Below are positions 9,253 through 18,530 of a stretch of 64,000 bases of DNA, one piece after another. The stretch's first letter is position 1. Each line of letters opens with the position of its first letter. Under the pieces are notes generated by a model that made no database searches, was not told the DNA's origin, and worked only from the letters and a program-made list of their open reading frames with translations. The DNA is taken from positions 186,001 through 250,000 of the forward strand of contig NZ_CP108938.1 in the NCBI RefSeq assembly GCF_036347135.1, read 5' to 3'. The translations under genes were made by a program, and so were the position numbers. This DNA comes from Streptomyces sp. NBC_00775. Its GTDB lineage: Bacteria; Actinomycetota; Actinomycetes; Streptomycetales; Streptomycetaceae.

Positions 9253-10910
9253 GTCACTTCTCCCTCGGTGGCAGGGGCACCGCCTTGTCGGCGGTGTCGT
9301 AACAGCTGGTCGTAGGGGGCCACCGAGGGCAGCGGCCGGGTGTCGGCCGGCAGATGGGACATCCGCCAGTCGGACAGGAAGGCGACCGTCGCCCGCTGTC
9401 GCTCAGGCGGCTCGGGCAAAGCAGCATGAGCGGGGACGGAGGCCGCCAGTTCGTCGGCCTCAGCGGCCTTGCGGGCCTCCAGAGCGACCGCGTCCGCGGT
9501 CAACGCGCCCGCCCGCAGGGCCGTCGCCATCCCGGCGACGATGTGTTCGTGGCTCATGTGACGCCCCAGCAGGAGGACCTCGATCAGGGCCTTGGTGCCG
9601 TCCTTGTCGCCGTGGGCCGCCCGGGCGGCCGTCCACCAGTCGTCGTGGACCGGCGTGAACTTGCCCGCGGACTTGGCCTGTTCGACAGCTGTGGCACCGG
9701 GGAAGGCGCCGGGCTTGCGGATCAGCGCCTCCAGGTAGTGGTCCAGCTCCAGGCGTGAGCCGGCCTTCGTGCTCAGCCGCTCGTGGCGGGCGACCTCCTG
9801 GCCCCGGTCATAGACGATGAGGTGGTTGGCGTGCAGCATCACCCGGACCGTCCTGCCGATCAGCCGGACCGGCACCGAGTAGCGGTTCGTCTGCACGGCG
9901 ATCTGGCTGTAGCGGTCGACCCGCGGCGTGAAGAGCCGGCCGGTCTCGAACAGCTCGGTCAGCAACGGCTTCAGCATCGGCGCCTCGACGGCGAAGTACT
10001 CACCCACCGTCCTCGCCCGCGAGCGGATTCTTCGGCCCTCGTCCTGAAGGTCCCACAGGTCGACCATCTCGTTGAGCTCGGCCAGCGAGGCAACCTCGGG
10101 AACGGGGACGAAGTGGTTGCGCCGGAAGTACCCGATCTGCCCCTCGACGCCGCCCTTCTCGTGGGCGCCTTCGAGTCCTGGCCTGCAGTAGAAGCTCTCG
10201 ATGCCCCAGTGCGTGCGAAACGCGGTCCACCGCTCGCTCTCCTGGCGGTGCCGGGCGAACCCGAGCACCTGGGCGACCGCGGCTTTCAGGTTGTCCTAGC
10301 GGACTTTGCCGCGAGGGGCGCCGCCCAGCACGGACAGCGCGTGAACGTGGCCCTCGAAGAACGCCTCCTGGCCGCAGGACGCGAACACCCGGTGGACCGC
10401 CTTGCCCGAATACGACAGCCGGAAGGAGAACAGATGGCACCGGGTCACCACGCCAGCGAGCACTATGTGCACGTCACCGAAGTCCACCTCTGCCTCGGTG
10501 CCCGGCAGATGGGTCTGCGGCACGAACACCTCCGCCGGCCCCCGCCCCGCCTCCTGACGGATCTCCCCACGACGCGTGGCGATGTAGCCGCGGACCATCT
10601 GATACGAGATCCCCATCGCGGCGTACTCGTCCAGCAGCCGGTCGAAAACCCGCTTGGCGGTGTGCCGCTGCTTCGGCGGAGCGTCCAGATCCCTGCGGAG
10701 CATCTCGTCGATCACCGGCTTGTAGGGATCCAACCTGGTCGGACGCGGGGGCAGCTTCTTGCGCGGCTCAGGCCAGACCAGGTCCAGTGCCCTGCGGACC
10801 GTCTGCCAGGTCACCCCATACTTGCGCTGCAGAGCGCGCATCGACATCCCGGCGCGGTGGTCCCGGCGGATCGCCGCGTACAGATCGGCCTTGGTTTTCG
10901 ACAGGCGCAT
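9249..10910 (-). pseudogene. istA: IstA, IS21 transposase with an in-frame amber codon
   Basis: DDE transposase reading from ATG 10910 ('MRLSKTKADLYAAIRRDH', HTH 'MRALQRKYGVTWQTVRRAL') through 'EAEVDFGDVHIVLAGV' (first catalytic Asp). A TAG at 10298-10296 interrupts 'GGAPRGKVR / DNLKAAVAQ', where IS21 transposases normally have Tyr (one-base change TAC to TAG). The frame is then intact to 9249, including 'AHEKGGVEGQIGYFRRN' (catalytic Glu) and the C-terminal DNA-binding region. Without suppression the product would be a 204-residue N-terminal fragment, so the element is probably not autonomous. Confidence 0.85.
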
Positions 10911-11050
10911 CGGTGCCCCCAGCGGGAGAAGCACAGCCATCGTCCCACCACAAGGCCCCAACTGCCCCTAAAACACGGCGACATCGCTCTTGCCGGAACA
11001 ACGGTGACATCCGCGCTCAACGACAAACGACACTACGACTCACCGACAGA

Positions 11051-11265
11051 GCCACGGCCCTCACGATTGAGACGCGCAAGCAAGTACCGGGCCACATTGT
11101 GGCGCCGCACAGTACGGTACGCGGCCTCGATCCTGTCGAGGTTCTTCCCCGACGGACTCCGCCTGCCATCCAGCCACGCCCTGACCGTGCGATCCGTGAC
11201 GGTCAGACCCGCATCCCGGGCAGCAGCGCGGGCGTGATCGCTGCGCGTGAGGTAGTGCAACCGGG
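11051..11265 (-). pseudogene. N-terminal part of repeat-borne HTH protein, repeat copy A right segment
   Basis: Nearly identical to 31536-31749. It encodes 'LHYLTRSDHARAAARDAGLT' and the HTH 'VTDRTVRAWLDGRRSPSGKN'. Similarity to copy B stops abruptly at 11265, where an unrelated transposase scrap follows, so the original start of this gene is lost. Confidence 0.85.
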
Positions 11266-11345
11266 AGAGGTGCACCACGATGTGGCGCGGGACATCGAGC
11301 GCGGCAGCATAGATGACCAACGTGAAGCCTCTGGTTCAGCGGACG
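11266..11345 (-). pseudogene. Transposase N-terminal scrap (IS5-like)
   Basis: Reverse reading 'VIYAAALDVPRHIVVHLSRL' resembles the first helix of DDE transposases of the IS5/IS4-like group ('LDVP..LV..VA.LL'). Only about 25 residues remain, fused in frame to the HTH relic by rearrangement. Confidence 0.35.
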
Positions 11346-11468
11346 ATCTTGCGGTGAGAACCGTCCTACCAGGGGCTCCACGTGCATCTGCTCCGTCGCC
11401 GACTGGGAGCGACATGTCAACGAGCAACGCCCTGCCATCAGGGAGGGGGTTGCTCGAGATGGTCTGTT

Positions 11469-12740
11469 TCAGGATGCCTTTTGGTCGGCGGGTTTCTCGA
11501 TCTCGGTGGTCACCCGTACCCCTCGGAAGAGCACCGGGAGCCACAGGAGACATGCCAGCAGGGGGACCGCGGCGTAGGTGGCCATACCCACACTGGAGCC
11601 CAGCCCGTCCATGAGCGCGCCGAGGACGAGATAGCCGATGCCGATGAGCGCCGACTCCACGAATGCGATCATCGACAGCAGGCTCGCCCGGTGGCGCGAC
11701 GGCACGGCCTCGTTGAACACGTTGTCCACGATCACGGCGGTGATCTCGGGAACCCCGACCAGGGCCAGGAACGCGGCGATGGTGACCCAGACAAGGCCGA
11801 GGCCGCTCAGGCCGAGTGCCGCGGAGAGCGTCAGGAGGGACACCGGGACGATGACCCGATACCCGATGCGCCGGTTCGCGCGGTCCGACAGCAGCGGAGT
11901 GAGCCCGCCAGTGAAGAATCCCGCCGATATGACCACGCTGACCAATGCGGTGCCCGCTCCCTGATCGGAGAGGGTCTTCTGCGTAAAAATGATGTACGGC
12001 GTCAAAGTCGCATGCATCAATCCGGACACCACGACAAGCGTCACGAGCGCCGGCGTGGCGACCCGAAGCATCGCCCGCCATGCTGTGACGTCGCCGTGCT
12101 CCTCCTCGGCTCCGTCCTGCTCGTCCACCGCGTCCGCGCCGCGGATCTCGGGCACCCGTGACATCAGCACCACCACGGCCAGGACGAGGCACGCCGCCGA
12201 ACCGACGTAGACGACTCCCCAGGAAATCTGCTGCAGTTGGCCGCCGAGGACGATGGCGGCTCCCGAGGTGACCGTCCCGAGCATGGTGAACCGGGACTTG
12301 ATCTTGACGTAGCTGGCCGTTGCACCACGACGCACGAGCAGGTCGTACAGCAGGGCGGTGTCCGAACCGGACACACATGCCATGCCCACACCCTGCCCGA
12401 TGAACAGCGCCAGGAACACCCAGTAGTTGGAGAACGCCACCTGACCGAGCAGACATCCAGCTATCAGCACCTGGCCGATCACGATGCTGGCACGCCTGCC
12501 GATTCGGTCGGCGATGACTCCCGTCGGCAACTCCGCAAGTCCGCTGACCAGGTAGAGCAGTGTCTGCAGTAGGGCCACTTGCCCGGCGGAGAAGCCGCGC
12601 TGATAAAGGAAGATGACGAATACGCCGCGCTGGAACAGCGTGTTGGAGAGCACGGCGTATACGTAGAACGGGCGCGTGACACGTCGTGCTGCATCGTCGA
12701 CTGCAGCCGACCCGCCAAGGGCCTCCGTGGTGCTGGTCAT
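11469..12740 (-). CDS. MFS transporter (423 aa)
   Basis: Twelve-helix major facilitator superfamily permease at the cytoplasmic membrane. The conserved loop 2-3 motif is 'LPTGVIADRIGRRASIVIGQ' (GxxxDRxGRR). The N-terminal cytoplasmic leader ends at 'RPFYVYAVLSNTLFQRGVFV', and a charged acidic loop between helices 6 and 7 contains 'DAVDEQDGAEEEHGD'. The length is normal for a drug- or metabolite-efflux MFS protein. It is monocistronic, with no regulator adjacent. The substrate is unknown. The ATG at 12740 has no strong Shine-Dalgarno sequence. Confidence 0.85.
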   Translation of the reverse strand: MTSTTEALGGSAAVDDAARRVTRPFYVYAVLSNTLFQRGVFVIFLYQRGFSAGQVALLQTLLYLVSGLAELPTGVIADRIGRRASIVIGQVLIAGCLLGQVAFSNYWVFLALFIGQGVGMACVSGSDTALLYDLLVRRGATASYVKIKSRFTMLGTVTSGAAIVLGGQLQQISWGVVYVGSAACLVLAVVVLMSRVPEIRGADAVDEQDGAEEEHGDVTAWRAMLRVATPALVTLVVVSGLMHATLTPYIIFTQKTLSDQGAGTALVSVVISAGFFTGGLTPLLSDRANRRIGYRVIVPVSLLTLSAALGLSGLGLVWVTIAAFLALVGVPEITAVIVDNVFNEAVPSRHRASLLSMIAFVESALIGIGYLVLGALMDGLGSSVGMATYAAVPLLACLLWLPVLFRGVRVTTEIEKPADQKAS

Positions 12741-12852
12741 GCTGCGGGCTCCCTGGTGACTCTGGTGATCATTAGTGTTGGGACTCCGCCGCCGACCGGA
12801 ACCTCCAGTCCATACTTCGCGCAGGATATTGGGCCGGCCATCCGGGAACCGT

Positions 12853-12961
12853 TGCCAGCACCGCGGCCATCTTCACAGCCCGCAAGCACGGCCTCAACCC
12901 CATAACCGTCCTGCGCGACCGCGTCGCTGGAAACGTCTGGCTGCCGCCCGCTCACACGTAA
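12853..12961 (+). pseudogene. IS66-like transposase C-terminal remnant
   Basis: The frame ending at the TAA 12959-12961 reads 'TAAIFTARKHGLNPITVLRD' and 'VAGNVWLPPA', resembling the extreme C-terminus of IS66-type transposases ('..G.NPITALRD...G..W.PP'). Nothing upstream extends it. Confidence 0.45.
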
Positions 12962-12999
12962 TCAAGCACCTGAGCAGTCACCCTCGATCCACCGCGTGA

Positions 13000-13393
13000 A
13001 CTCCGGTGATCCTTTTCGGCAGGTTTCCGGAGACTTCTCCAGTCCGAGGCAGCGCGAGTCGCCGGGTGGCAGTCCGGGTTACCTCGGTGAGCGCTCCCTA
13101 CGGCAACAGCTCCGGTTCACGGCCGACGGCAACCTCCAGCGCCACGACGGCTTCCGGGTGATTGCTCAGGGCGGGCCTGTGCCAGCCGGCTTTGAGGACC
13201 CGGCGCCGGACTGCGCGAACGGACCCAGAACGGGGACTACACCTACTACATCGACATCGCGCACTTCATGGCCGGCCTTCCGCTCCCCGCCGAACACACC
13301 GCACCACAATGGCTCGACGGAGAACAGGCCACCCGGGAGCGGTGGCGCGACCTTGTCACCGCCCGGCGCGACTTTCTGCGCACCGGGCGATAG
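13000..13393 (+). pseudogene. Decayed coding region, C-terminal part of unknown protein
   Basis: From about 13208 to the TAG at 13391-13393 the frame reads as real protein ('GDYTYYIDIAHFMAGLPLPA', 'ATRERWRDLVTARRDFLRTG'). A possible upstream part ('LGERSLRQQLRFTADGNLQR', 13070-13195) is in a different frame. It is probably a frameshifted gene. The family was not recognised. Confidence 0.35.
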
Positions 13394-13462
13394 ACCACGG
13401 TCCAGGCCGAGGGATGCTCTCACGGCTGAGGCGCCGGTCTGACTAGGTGGGCTCCGTCGGGC

Positions 13463-13795
13463 TCAGCGGCGGGTCTCCCACCACAGGATGATCAGCGTCA
13501 CTGCGCCGCTGCCGAGCTTGGACGCCGCGCCCTGCAGAAACTGCCGCTGGACATCTTGTCCATGCTGGTCAGTCCATTTCCGCAGGTGACAGATGGCGCT
13601 CCTAGGCCACCATTCCACGCGGGTCAGGTGTTTCGCCCAGCGTTTCGCGTTACTCTCCTCCACGCGGAGTTCCTCACGTTGCAGGCGTGCTGAAACGCCG
13701 CGCAGGGAGCCCTCCCAACACCGTGGCCTGAGAAACCAGTTGAGGATGCAGACCTCCTTCTGTGCATCGGGCAGCCTATGATTCCGCCCCCTCAC
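13463..13795 (-). CDS. Doubtful small ORF (110 aa)
   Basis: Open frame rich in Trp, Arg and Glu ('NWFLRPRCWEGSLRGV', 'VEESNAKRWAKHLTRVEWWP'). The composition could be that of a small DNA-associated protein, but no Shine-Dalgarno sequence or known motif supports it. Local GC is lower than in neighbours. Treat as uncertain; the rest of 13394-14069 contains no recognised gene. Confidence 0.25.
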   Translation of the reverse strand: MRGRNHRLPDAQKEVCILNWFLRPRCWEGSLRGVSARLQREELRVEESNAKRWAKHLTRVEWWPRSAICHLRKWTDQHGQDVQRQFLQGAASKLGSGAVTLIILWWETRR

Positions 13796-14069
13796 GTGGG
13801 TGAAACCCGTAGCTCAAGTGCCTGGACCGTCACGGCGCAGGTGAGCGCTTCCCTGACCGGGAACGTGCTGTGAATCAGGGACGCAGCTGCGATGGAGGAG
13901 CGGAGCTCCGGCGGCACAGAAGGCGCCGTGAACCGCAGCACTGAAAGCCTTCTGAATGGCTGACGCTAGATCAGGACGCCTCTGTTACTGGGCTGTTGAG
14001 AACCCCCTCGTACTGTGGTGATCAACACGGCGCCCGCCAGCGCCCCTCATGCAACGGAGAAAACGCATC

Positions 14070-14741
14070 ATGCGCCTGTTCCACGCCGCCACCGCACTCG
14101 CCGCCACGTCCGCGCTGGCCCTGACGCTCACCGCCTGCGGGAACGGCAGCGGCAACGACGCCTCGGGCGACCAGTCGTCCGCACCGGCTTCCTCGTCCTC
14201 GGCCACTGCGGCCGGCGGCGATACGGCCGAGAACACGGGTGCCACCAAGGACGCAGGCAGCAGCACGGGCGGCGGCGATACGGGCACCAGCATCGGCGGC
14301 ACCGGCAACAGTGGCGGCACCGGCGCGAGCCGCTGCCACACCGCCGGGCTGGGCTTCTCCTTCGGCTCCGGCGACGGCAAGATCAGCAGCTCGGACGACC
14401 AGCAGCAGCTGGCCGTGGTGCTCAAGAACAAGACGTCCGCCGCGTGCACCATCCAGGGCTTCCCCGGGGTCGACCTGAAGTCCTCCAGCGGCAGCTGGTC
14501 ACTGACCCGCAGCAGCGCGACGCCCAAGAAGGTCACCCTGGCCGCCGGCAGCAGCACGACGTTCACCATCACCTTCCTGCCGTGGACCCAGGGCAGCGGC
14601 ACCGAGTTCAAGGCCACCTCGGTCGTCATCACCCCGCCGAACGAGACCACCTCGACCACCCTGACCTGGCCCGGTGGCAGTCTCCTGCTCCAGGACGGCG
14701 CCACGCACCCGGGCACCTACACCGGCCCCGTCGGCGGCTGA
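14070..14741 (+). CDS. DUF4232-domain lipoprotein
   Basis: Secreted lipoprotein of 223 residues. The signal peptide 'MRLFHAATALAATSALALTL' ends in the lipobox LTAC (Cys about residue 23). A low-complexity Ser/Thr/Gly/Ala linker (about residues 25-85) follows, then a DUF4232 immunoglobulin-like domain with two cysteines ('SRCHTAGLGFSFGSGDGK' ... 'TSAACTIQGFPGVDL'). DUF4232 proteins are common surface lipoproteins in Streptomyces and their function is unknown. The ATG at 14070 is chosen over 14049 because it places the n-region directly before the hydrophobic core. Confidence 0.85.
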   Translation: MRLFHAATALAATSALALTLTACGNGSGNDASGDQSSAPASSSSATAAGGDTAENTGATKDAGSSTGGGDTGTSIGGTGNSGGTGASRCHTAGLGFSFGSGDGKISSSDDQQQLAVVLKNKTSAACTIQGFPGVDLKSSSGSWSLTRSSATPKKVTLAAGSSTTFTITFLPWTQGSGTEFKATSVVITPPNETTSTTLTWPGGSLLLQDGATHPGTYTGPVGG

Positions 14742-15075
14742 CGGCCCGCACCGGCCCACGAGAGCCCCGTCCGCATCGCGGACGCAGATCCGAGGAGACC
14801 GGTTCCTCGGACGTCCCAGACCTCTCGGGCACTGGTCGGTCGCTGAGCCGGATGCCCTGGGCGACGTCGGCCCTCAGGGCGAGCCTCCTGTGCTCAATCG
14901 ACCGGCCCGGGCTCCGGCTCCGACCGCAACATTTCCTGCCGGCCTTCTGCGCGCCTTCGACTCGCGAGCGATGCACGCCGCCGCTCGGCAATGGAAGCAT
15001 GGCGTGCCAATGGCTGGCCACAGGTGAACAAGCCGGGCTCGGTTTCGGTGCAGACGCCTCCGACGCTCTTCGGCA
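14742..15075. other. Gap between lipoprotein and IS605 copy 1
   Basis: No reliable coding frame in either direction. The DNA just before 15076 (reverse-complement TGCCGAAGAGCG...) directly flanks the IS605 right end and would supply the guide part of its omega-RNA. Confidence 0.4.
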
Positions 15076-15260
15076 TTGACTTGCTCCTCGGGCTGAAGCC
15101 CGAGGATTCTGGCCTTCTCATCCGTTGCTGTGCCGCTACGCGGCACGGGGTTCGGGGGAGAATCCGTGGCTTCCTGTTTCGTCGCGCTGTGCCGGGACGC
15201 GTCCTGGTCTTACCTGCGCTCCGCAGGCTGCGACCGCCAGTCCGGCGGCCGTTTTCACGT
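15076..15260 (-). ncRNA. Predicted TnpB omega-RNA scaffold, IS605 copy 1
   Basis: By analogy with IS605-family elements, the right end together with the 3' end of tnpB is transcribed as the guide RNA scaffold. The region contains the perfect stem-loop at 15086-15105 and a GCCGCTACGCGGC hairpin near 15130. The guide would be the flank just below 15076 (TGCCGAAGAGCGTCGGAGGC on the reverse strand). The RNA's boundaries are inferred from the family, not seen. Confidence 0.5.
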
Positions 15261-16359
15261 TCTTCGCGGCGTTGTGGTCCCGGTCATGGACCGCACCGCA
15301 GGCGGCACAGGTCCAGGTCCGGATGTGCAGCGGCTTGGGACCGTCCTTGGCCCCGCAGGCCGAGCAGACCTGGCTGGTGGGCTCGAACCGGTCGATCTTG
15401 ACCAGGGTCCGGCCGTACCTGACCGCTTTGTATTCCAGCATGTGTACGAACTGTGCCCAGCCCGCATCGTGCACGCTCTTGGCCAGTCTGGTGCGCGCGA
15501 GTCCTTTGACCGCCAGGTCCTCCACGCCGATCGCTTGGTTGTCGCGGATCAGCTTCGTGGAGAGCTGGTGGTGGAATTCTTTGCGCGCGTCGGCCACCTT
15601 CGCGTGGGCGCGGGCAACCTTCAGGCGGGCCTTCTCGCGGTTCCTGCTGCCTTTCTGCTTGCGGAACAACTCCCGCTGGGCTCTTTTGAGTTTCTTCTCC
15701 GCGCGGCGCAGGAACCTGGGGGAGTCGATCTTCGAGCCGTCGGACAGGACCGCGAAGTGGGCCAGGCCGAGGTCGATGCCGATGGTCTGGTCGGACTCGG
15801 GCATCCGGGTGGCGTCGGCGGCCGGGTCGGTGTCGATGACGAAGGAGGCGAAGTACCGCCCGGCCGCATCCTTGATCACGGTGACCGAAGAGGGCTGGAC
15901 GGGCAGAGTCCGTGACCACTTCACCCGCACCGCCCCGATCTTCGGCAGGTGCAGCCGCCCGGAATCGGTGATCGACCAGCGGGCGTTGGCCGTGAAGCGG
16001 ATCAACTGCCGGTTGTCCTTGCGGGACTTGAACCGGGGTGCATCCGTCTTCGCGCCCTGCCGCTGCCCCTTGAGGGAGGCGAAGAAGTTCTTGTAGGCAG
16101 CCTCCGCGTCGCGCAGCGCCTGCTGGAGCACTACCGAGGAGACCTCACCCAGCCAGGCCCGTGAAGCGGTCTGCTTCGCAGCGTTGATCAACTTCTTGGA
16201 CAACTTGCCGGCCGTCGGGAAGGCCTCGCCCGCTGTGCGGGCGTGTTCCCGGGCGCGCACGGCGTCGTTGAACACGACGCGGGCGCACCCGAACGCCCGC
16301 GCCAGCGCGGCGCGTTGGCCGGAGTCCGGGTACAGGCGGAAGCTGTACCGAAGCTGCAT
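15136..16359 (-). CDS. tnpB: TnpB, IS605 RNA-guided endonuclease, copy 1
   Basis: TnpB of 407 residues from ATG 16359 ('MQLRYSFRLYPDSGQRAALA'). The longer frame upstream crosses tnpA and is a shadow. RuvC residues: Asp in 'TIGIDLGLAHFAVLSDG', Glu in 'AIGVEDLAVKGLAR', last Asp in 'VHDRDHNAAKNV'. Between the last two is a four-Cys zinc ribbon ('CSACGAKDG' ... 'WTCAACGAVHD'). The family cuts DNA matching the omega-RNA guide next to a short target-adjacent motif and favours element retention. All key residues are present. About 90% identical to copy 2. Confidence 0.93.
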   Translation of the reverse strand: MQLRYSFRLYPDSGQRAALARAFGCARVVFNDAVRAREHARTAGEAFPTAGKLSKKLINAAKQTASRAWLGEVSSVVLQQALRDAEAAYKNFFASLKGQRQGAKTDAPRFKSRKDNRQLIRFTANARWSITDSGRLHLPKIGAVRVKWSRTLPVQPSSVTVIKDAAGRYFASFVIDTDPAADATRMPESDQTIGIDLGLAHFAVLSDGSKIDSPRFLRRAEKKLKRAQRELFRKQKGSRNREKARLKVARAHAKVADARKEFHHQLSTKLIRDNQAIGVEDLAVKGLARTRLAKSVHDAGWAQFVHMLEYKAVRYGRTLVKIDRFEPTSQVCSACGAKDGPKPLHIRTWTCAACGAVHDRDHNAAKNVKTAAGLAVAACGAQVRPGRVPAQRDETGSHGFSPEPRAA

Positions 16360-16393
16360 GACCGTCACGCTAGACACTTGAGTTACCGGCGGC

Positions 16394-16801
16394 ATGCAGA
16401 AGATCAGAACTGGTCGGCACTGTGTTTTCGTGATGTATGTGCACTTGGTCTTCGTGACAAAGTTCCGGCACAACGTATTCACGGACGATCACCTGACGCG
16501 GATGGAGGAGATCATGCGGTCGGTGTGCGCGGACTTCGAGTGCGAGCTGGTGGAGTTCAACGGTGGGGACAACCACGTTCACCTCCTGGTGAACTTCCCG
16601 CCCAAGGTCGCCGTCACCAAACTCGTCAACTCCCTCAAGGGCGTCTCCTCCCGCCGACTGCGCCAGGAGTTCCCCGACCTGGCACGCCACTACTGGCGCG
16701 CCAACAAGCTCTGGTCCGGTTCCTACTTCGCCGGCACCGTCGGCGGCGCCCCGCTCTCGGTGGTCAAGCAGTACATCGAGCAGCAGCACCGGCCGGTGTG
16801 A
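16394..16801 (+). CDS. tnpA: TnpA, IS200/IS605 Y1 transposase, copy 1
   Basis: Single-strand DNA transposase of 135 residues. HUH motif 'DNHVHLLVNFPP' (His-Val-His, metal binding); catalytic Tyr in 'LSVVKQYIEQQHRP'. It begins 34 bp from the divergent tnpB start, so both genes share a short promoter region. Full length with intact catalytic residues, unlike copy 2 at 60285-60692. Confidence 0.93.
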   Translation: MQKIRTGRHCVFVMYVHLVFVTKFRHNVFTDDHLTRMEEIMRSVCADFECELVEFNGGDNHVHLLVNFPPKVAVTKLVNSLKGVSSRRLRQEFPDLARHYWRANKLWSGSYFAGTVGGAPLSVVKQYIEQQHRPV

Positions 16802-17207
16802 GTATCGCCCGGCTCCGCCGCGACCAGCCATCGTGGCGCTCCGCGCCATGGTGGTGAATACGCGGCGTCCGGCTCCGCCGGACCGGAATCCGCGACGCTC
16901 CGCGTCGCCACCGTCAGATTCGCTTCACCCCCGGCCTGAAGGCCGGAGCACTGCGAATGAATCCCGGTAGCCCGAGCAACAAGGGCTCTGCATAGGCCGC
17001 GGGTTGGCGGGGACGGTTTTCCTGTCTGCGGTGACTGCCAGGTACTTGGGGTAGAGGGGTGTCCGGGCGGGGCCGGTTCGGATTTGTCCGGGGAGTCGTC
17101 GCCGTCGAGATCCTCGGTGGTGGTGGTCGCGAGGGTGATGCGGACGTGGTCGTGCTCTTGTGTAGAAGATCGTCAATTGGTGCTGCGCCTATGGAACGAT
17201 CACCGGC

Positions 17208-17546
17208 ATGGAGATCCTTCGGTACGTGTTCCTTGTCTTCCACCTCTTCGGGTTCGCCGCGATCATGGGTGGCGTCTTCTTCCAGTTGAGAGGGAAGGAC
17301 CCGGTGACCGGCAGTTACATGCCGATCAGCGCGGTCGTTCAGCTGGTCACCGGTGCGGGACTCATATGGACCCGGACGTCCCTGGACCTGCCGGTGGACA
17401 ACGCGAAGATGGGGGTGAAGCTGGCCCTGGACGTCCTGGTGGCGGTAACAGCGCTCGTGGGCATGCGCAACAAGCAGCAGTGGGCGTTCTATGCCGTGGG
17501 GACGTTCACGGCGGCCGCAGCCATCGTGGCCGTTGCATGGACGTAG
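17208..17546 (+). CDS. Small integral membrane protein (112 aa)
   Basis: Four hydrophobic segments ('YVFLVFHLFGFAAIMGGVFF', 'PISAVVQLVTGAGLIW', 'LALDVLVAVTALVGM', 'AFYAVGTFTAAAAIVAVAW') separated by short charged loops, with His/Phe in the first helix. Resembles small actinobacterial membrane proteins of unknown role. The ATG at 17208 follows a GATCACCGGC context without a strong Shine-Dalgarno. It is flanked by the IS605 left end and an IS5 relic, and may be a survivor of the original locus. Confidence 0.7.
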   Translation: MEILRYVFLVFHLFGFAAIMGGVFFQLRGKDPVTGSYMPISAVVQLVTGAGLIWTRTSLDLPVDNAKMGVKLALDVLVAVTALVGMRNKQQWAFYAVGTFTAAAAIVAVAWT

Positions 17547-17703
17547 TTCCCCAGTGGGCCCTGGCGCGTGTTCGGACGCCATGTCACACACCGTACTTTG
17601 AGAGGGTGGTATGCGATCTGGTGTCCGTGATGCTGTCGCCTGAACGTGTGGCTCTGGGGGAATCGGGCTGGTTGTGGGGCGGGGGTTCTGCTGGATTCCT
17701 GGC

Positions 17704-18530
17704 GTGAGTGAGCGGCAGCTATACATGAGCGACTTATTCGAGGAGCGCTGGTCTCTGGTCGAGCCCGTGATCTCGGCCTGGAAGGCCCAACACCCCTCGG
17801 TGAGCGGGCATTTGGGCCGGTACGAGATGCGGGAGATCGTCAACGCTCTGCTCTATCAGTCACGGACCGGCTGCCAGTGGGTCTGCCTGCCGCACGACCT
17901 CCCGCCGCCGGGCGCGGTGAAGTACTACTTCTGCACCTGGCGCGACGACGGCACGGACAAGGTCATCTATGACCTGCTGCGGTGGAGGGTGCGGGAGCGC
18001 CGGGGGCGATTGGAGGACCCGTCGTTGGTGGTGCTGGACGCCCAGAGCCTCCATGCGGCTTCCGGTGTTCCTGCATCCACGACGGGCCGGGATGCGAATT
18101 AGAGGGTGCCGGGCCGCAAACGGGCCCTGGCTGTAGACGTGTTGGGCCTGGTGATCGCGGCGGTGGTGGTGCCGGCCTGCACGTACGACAACGCCGCGGG
18201 TATCGCCGTGCTGGACAAGGTCGCCGCCGACAATGCGAGTGTCGTCAAGGCGCTGGTGGGTCAGGGGTTCAAGAAGGCCGTCGTGGATCACGGTCAGAAA
18301 CTGGGCATCGAGGTCGAGGTCGTCACGCGCAACCCTGGTGACGTGGGGTTTGTTCCGCAGGCCAAGCGGTGGGTGGTGGAGCAGACAAACGGGATCCTGA
18401 TGTTCTTGCGCAGGCTGGTGCGGGACTACGAACACCTCACGTCCTCGGCCGAGTCGTGAATCTACTGGGCCATAAGCGACGTGATGGCGCGTCGGCTGAC
18501 CGGCACGGCCGCACCGGCCTGGCGCGGCGC
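17704..18530 (+). pseudogene. IS5-family transposase with internal stop
   Basis: N-terminal IS5 signature ('DLFEERWSLVEPVISAW', 'REIVNALLYQSRTGCQWVCL') followed by 'LVVLDAQSLHAASGVPA' (first Asp). A TAG at 18100-18102 breaks the frame where relatives have Lys-Arg ('..GRKRALAVDVLGL'). Downstream the frame continues to 'VPQAKRWVVEQTNGILMFLR' (catalytic Glu region) and stops early at 18459; the last ~20 residues are in another frame ('MARRLTGTAAPAWRG'). Non-functional. Confidence 0.75.

Larger units (their letters stand above)
6631..11050. mobile_element. IS21-family element with an extra passenger gene
   Basis: The element is flanked by an 11-bp direct repeat GCCACGGCCCT (6620-6630 and 11051-11061) present once in repeat copy B. 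Both ends carry an inverted GTGTCGTTTGTCG (6651-6663; complement of 11021-11033), with similarity continuing over TGAG..CGGATGTCA. About 18-20 bases lie between the direct repeats and these motifs. Contents, all on the reverse strand: istA (with a nonsense codon), istB and a beta-helix membrane protein gene. Ordinary IS21 elements are about 2-2.5 kb and carry only istAB; this one is 4.4 kb. Confidence 0.8.
15076..16966. mobile_element. IS200/IS605-family element, copy 1
   Basis: Divergent tnpA (forward) and tnpB (reverse) between characteristic subterminal hairpins: right-end hairpin CCTCGGGCT-GA-AGCCCGAGG at 15086-15105, left-end hairpin CCGGCCT-GA-AGGCCGG at 16931-16946. The right border is the shared TTGAC at 15076 and the left border is next to GCTAC (complement of 16967-16971), fixed by comparison with copy 2. 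No target duplication, as expected for Y1-transposase peel-and-paste elements. Confidence 0.88.

Noticed and set aside
9783..11237. 484-codon forward open frame
   Set aside because: It runs antisense to istA and shows only high-GC shadow composition; the reverse-strand IS21 transposase explains the region.
15130..15915. Forward open frame over tnpB copy 1
   Set aside because: Shadow of tnpB; the same shadow occurs over copy 2 at 61171-61956.
16925..17176. Reverse ORF beginning 'MTIFYTRARPRPHHPRDH'
   Set aside because: Runs through the IS605 left end, composition is low in complexity and no family was recognised; not listed as a gene.
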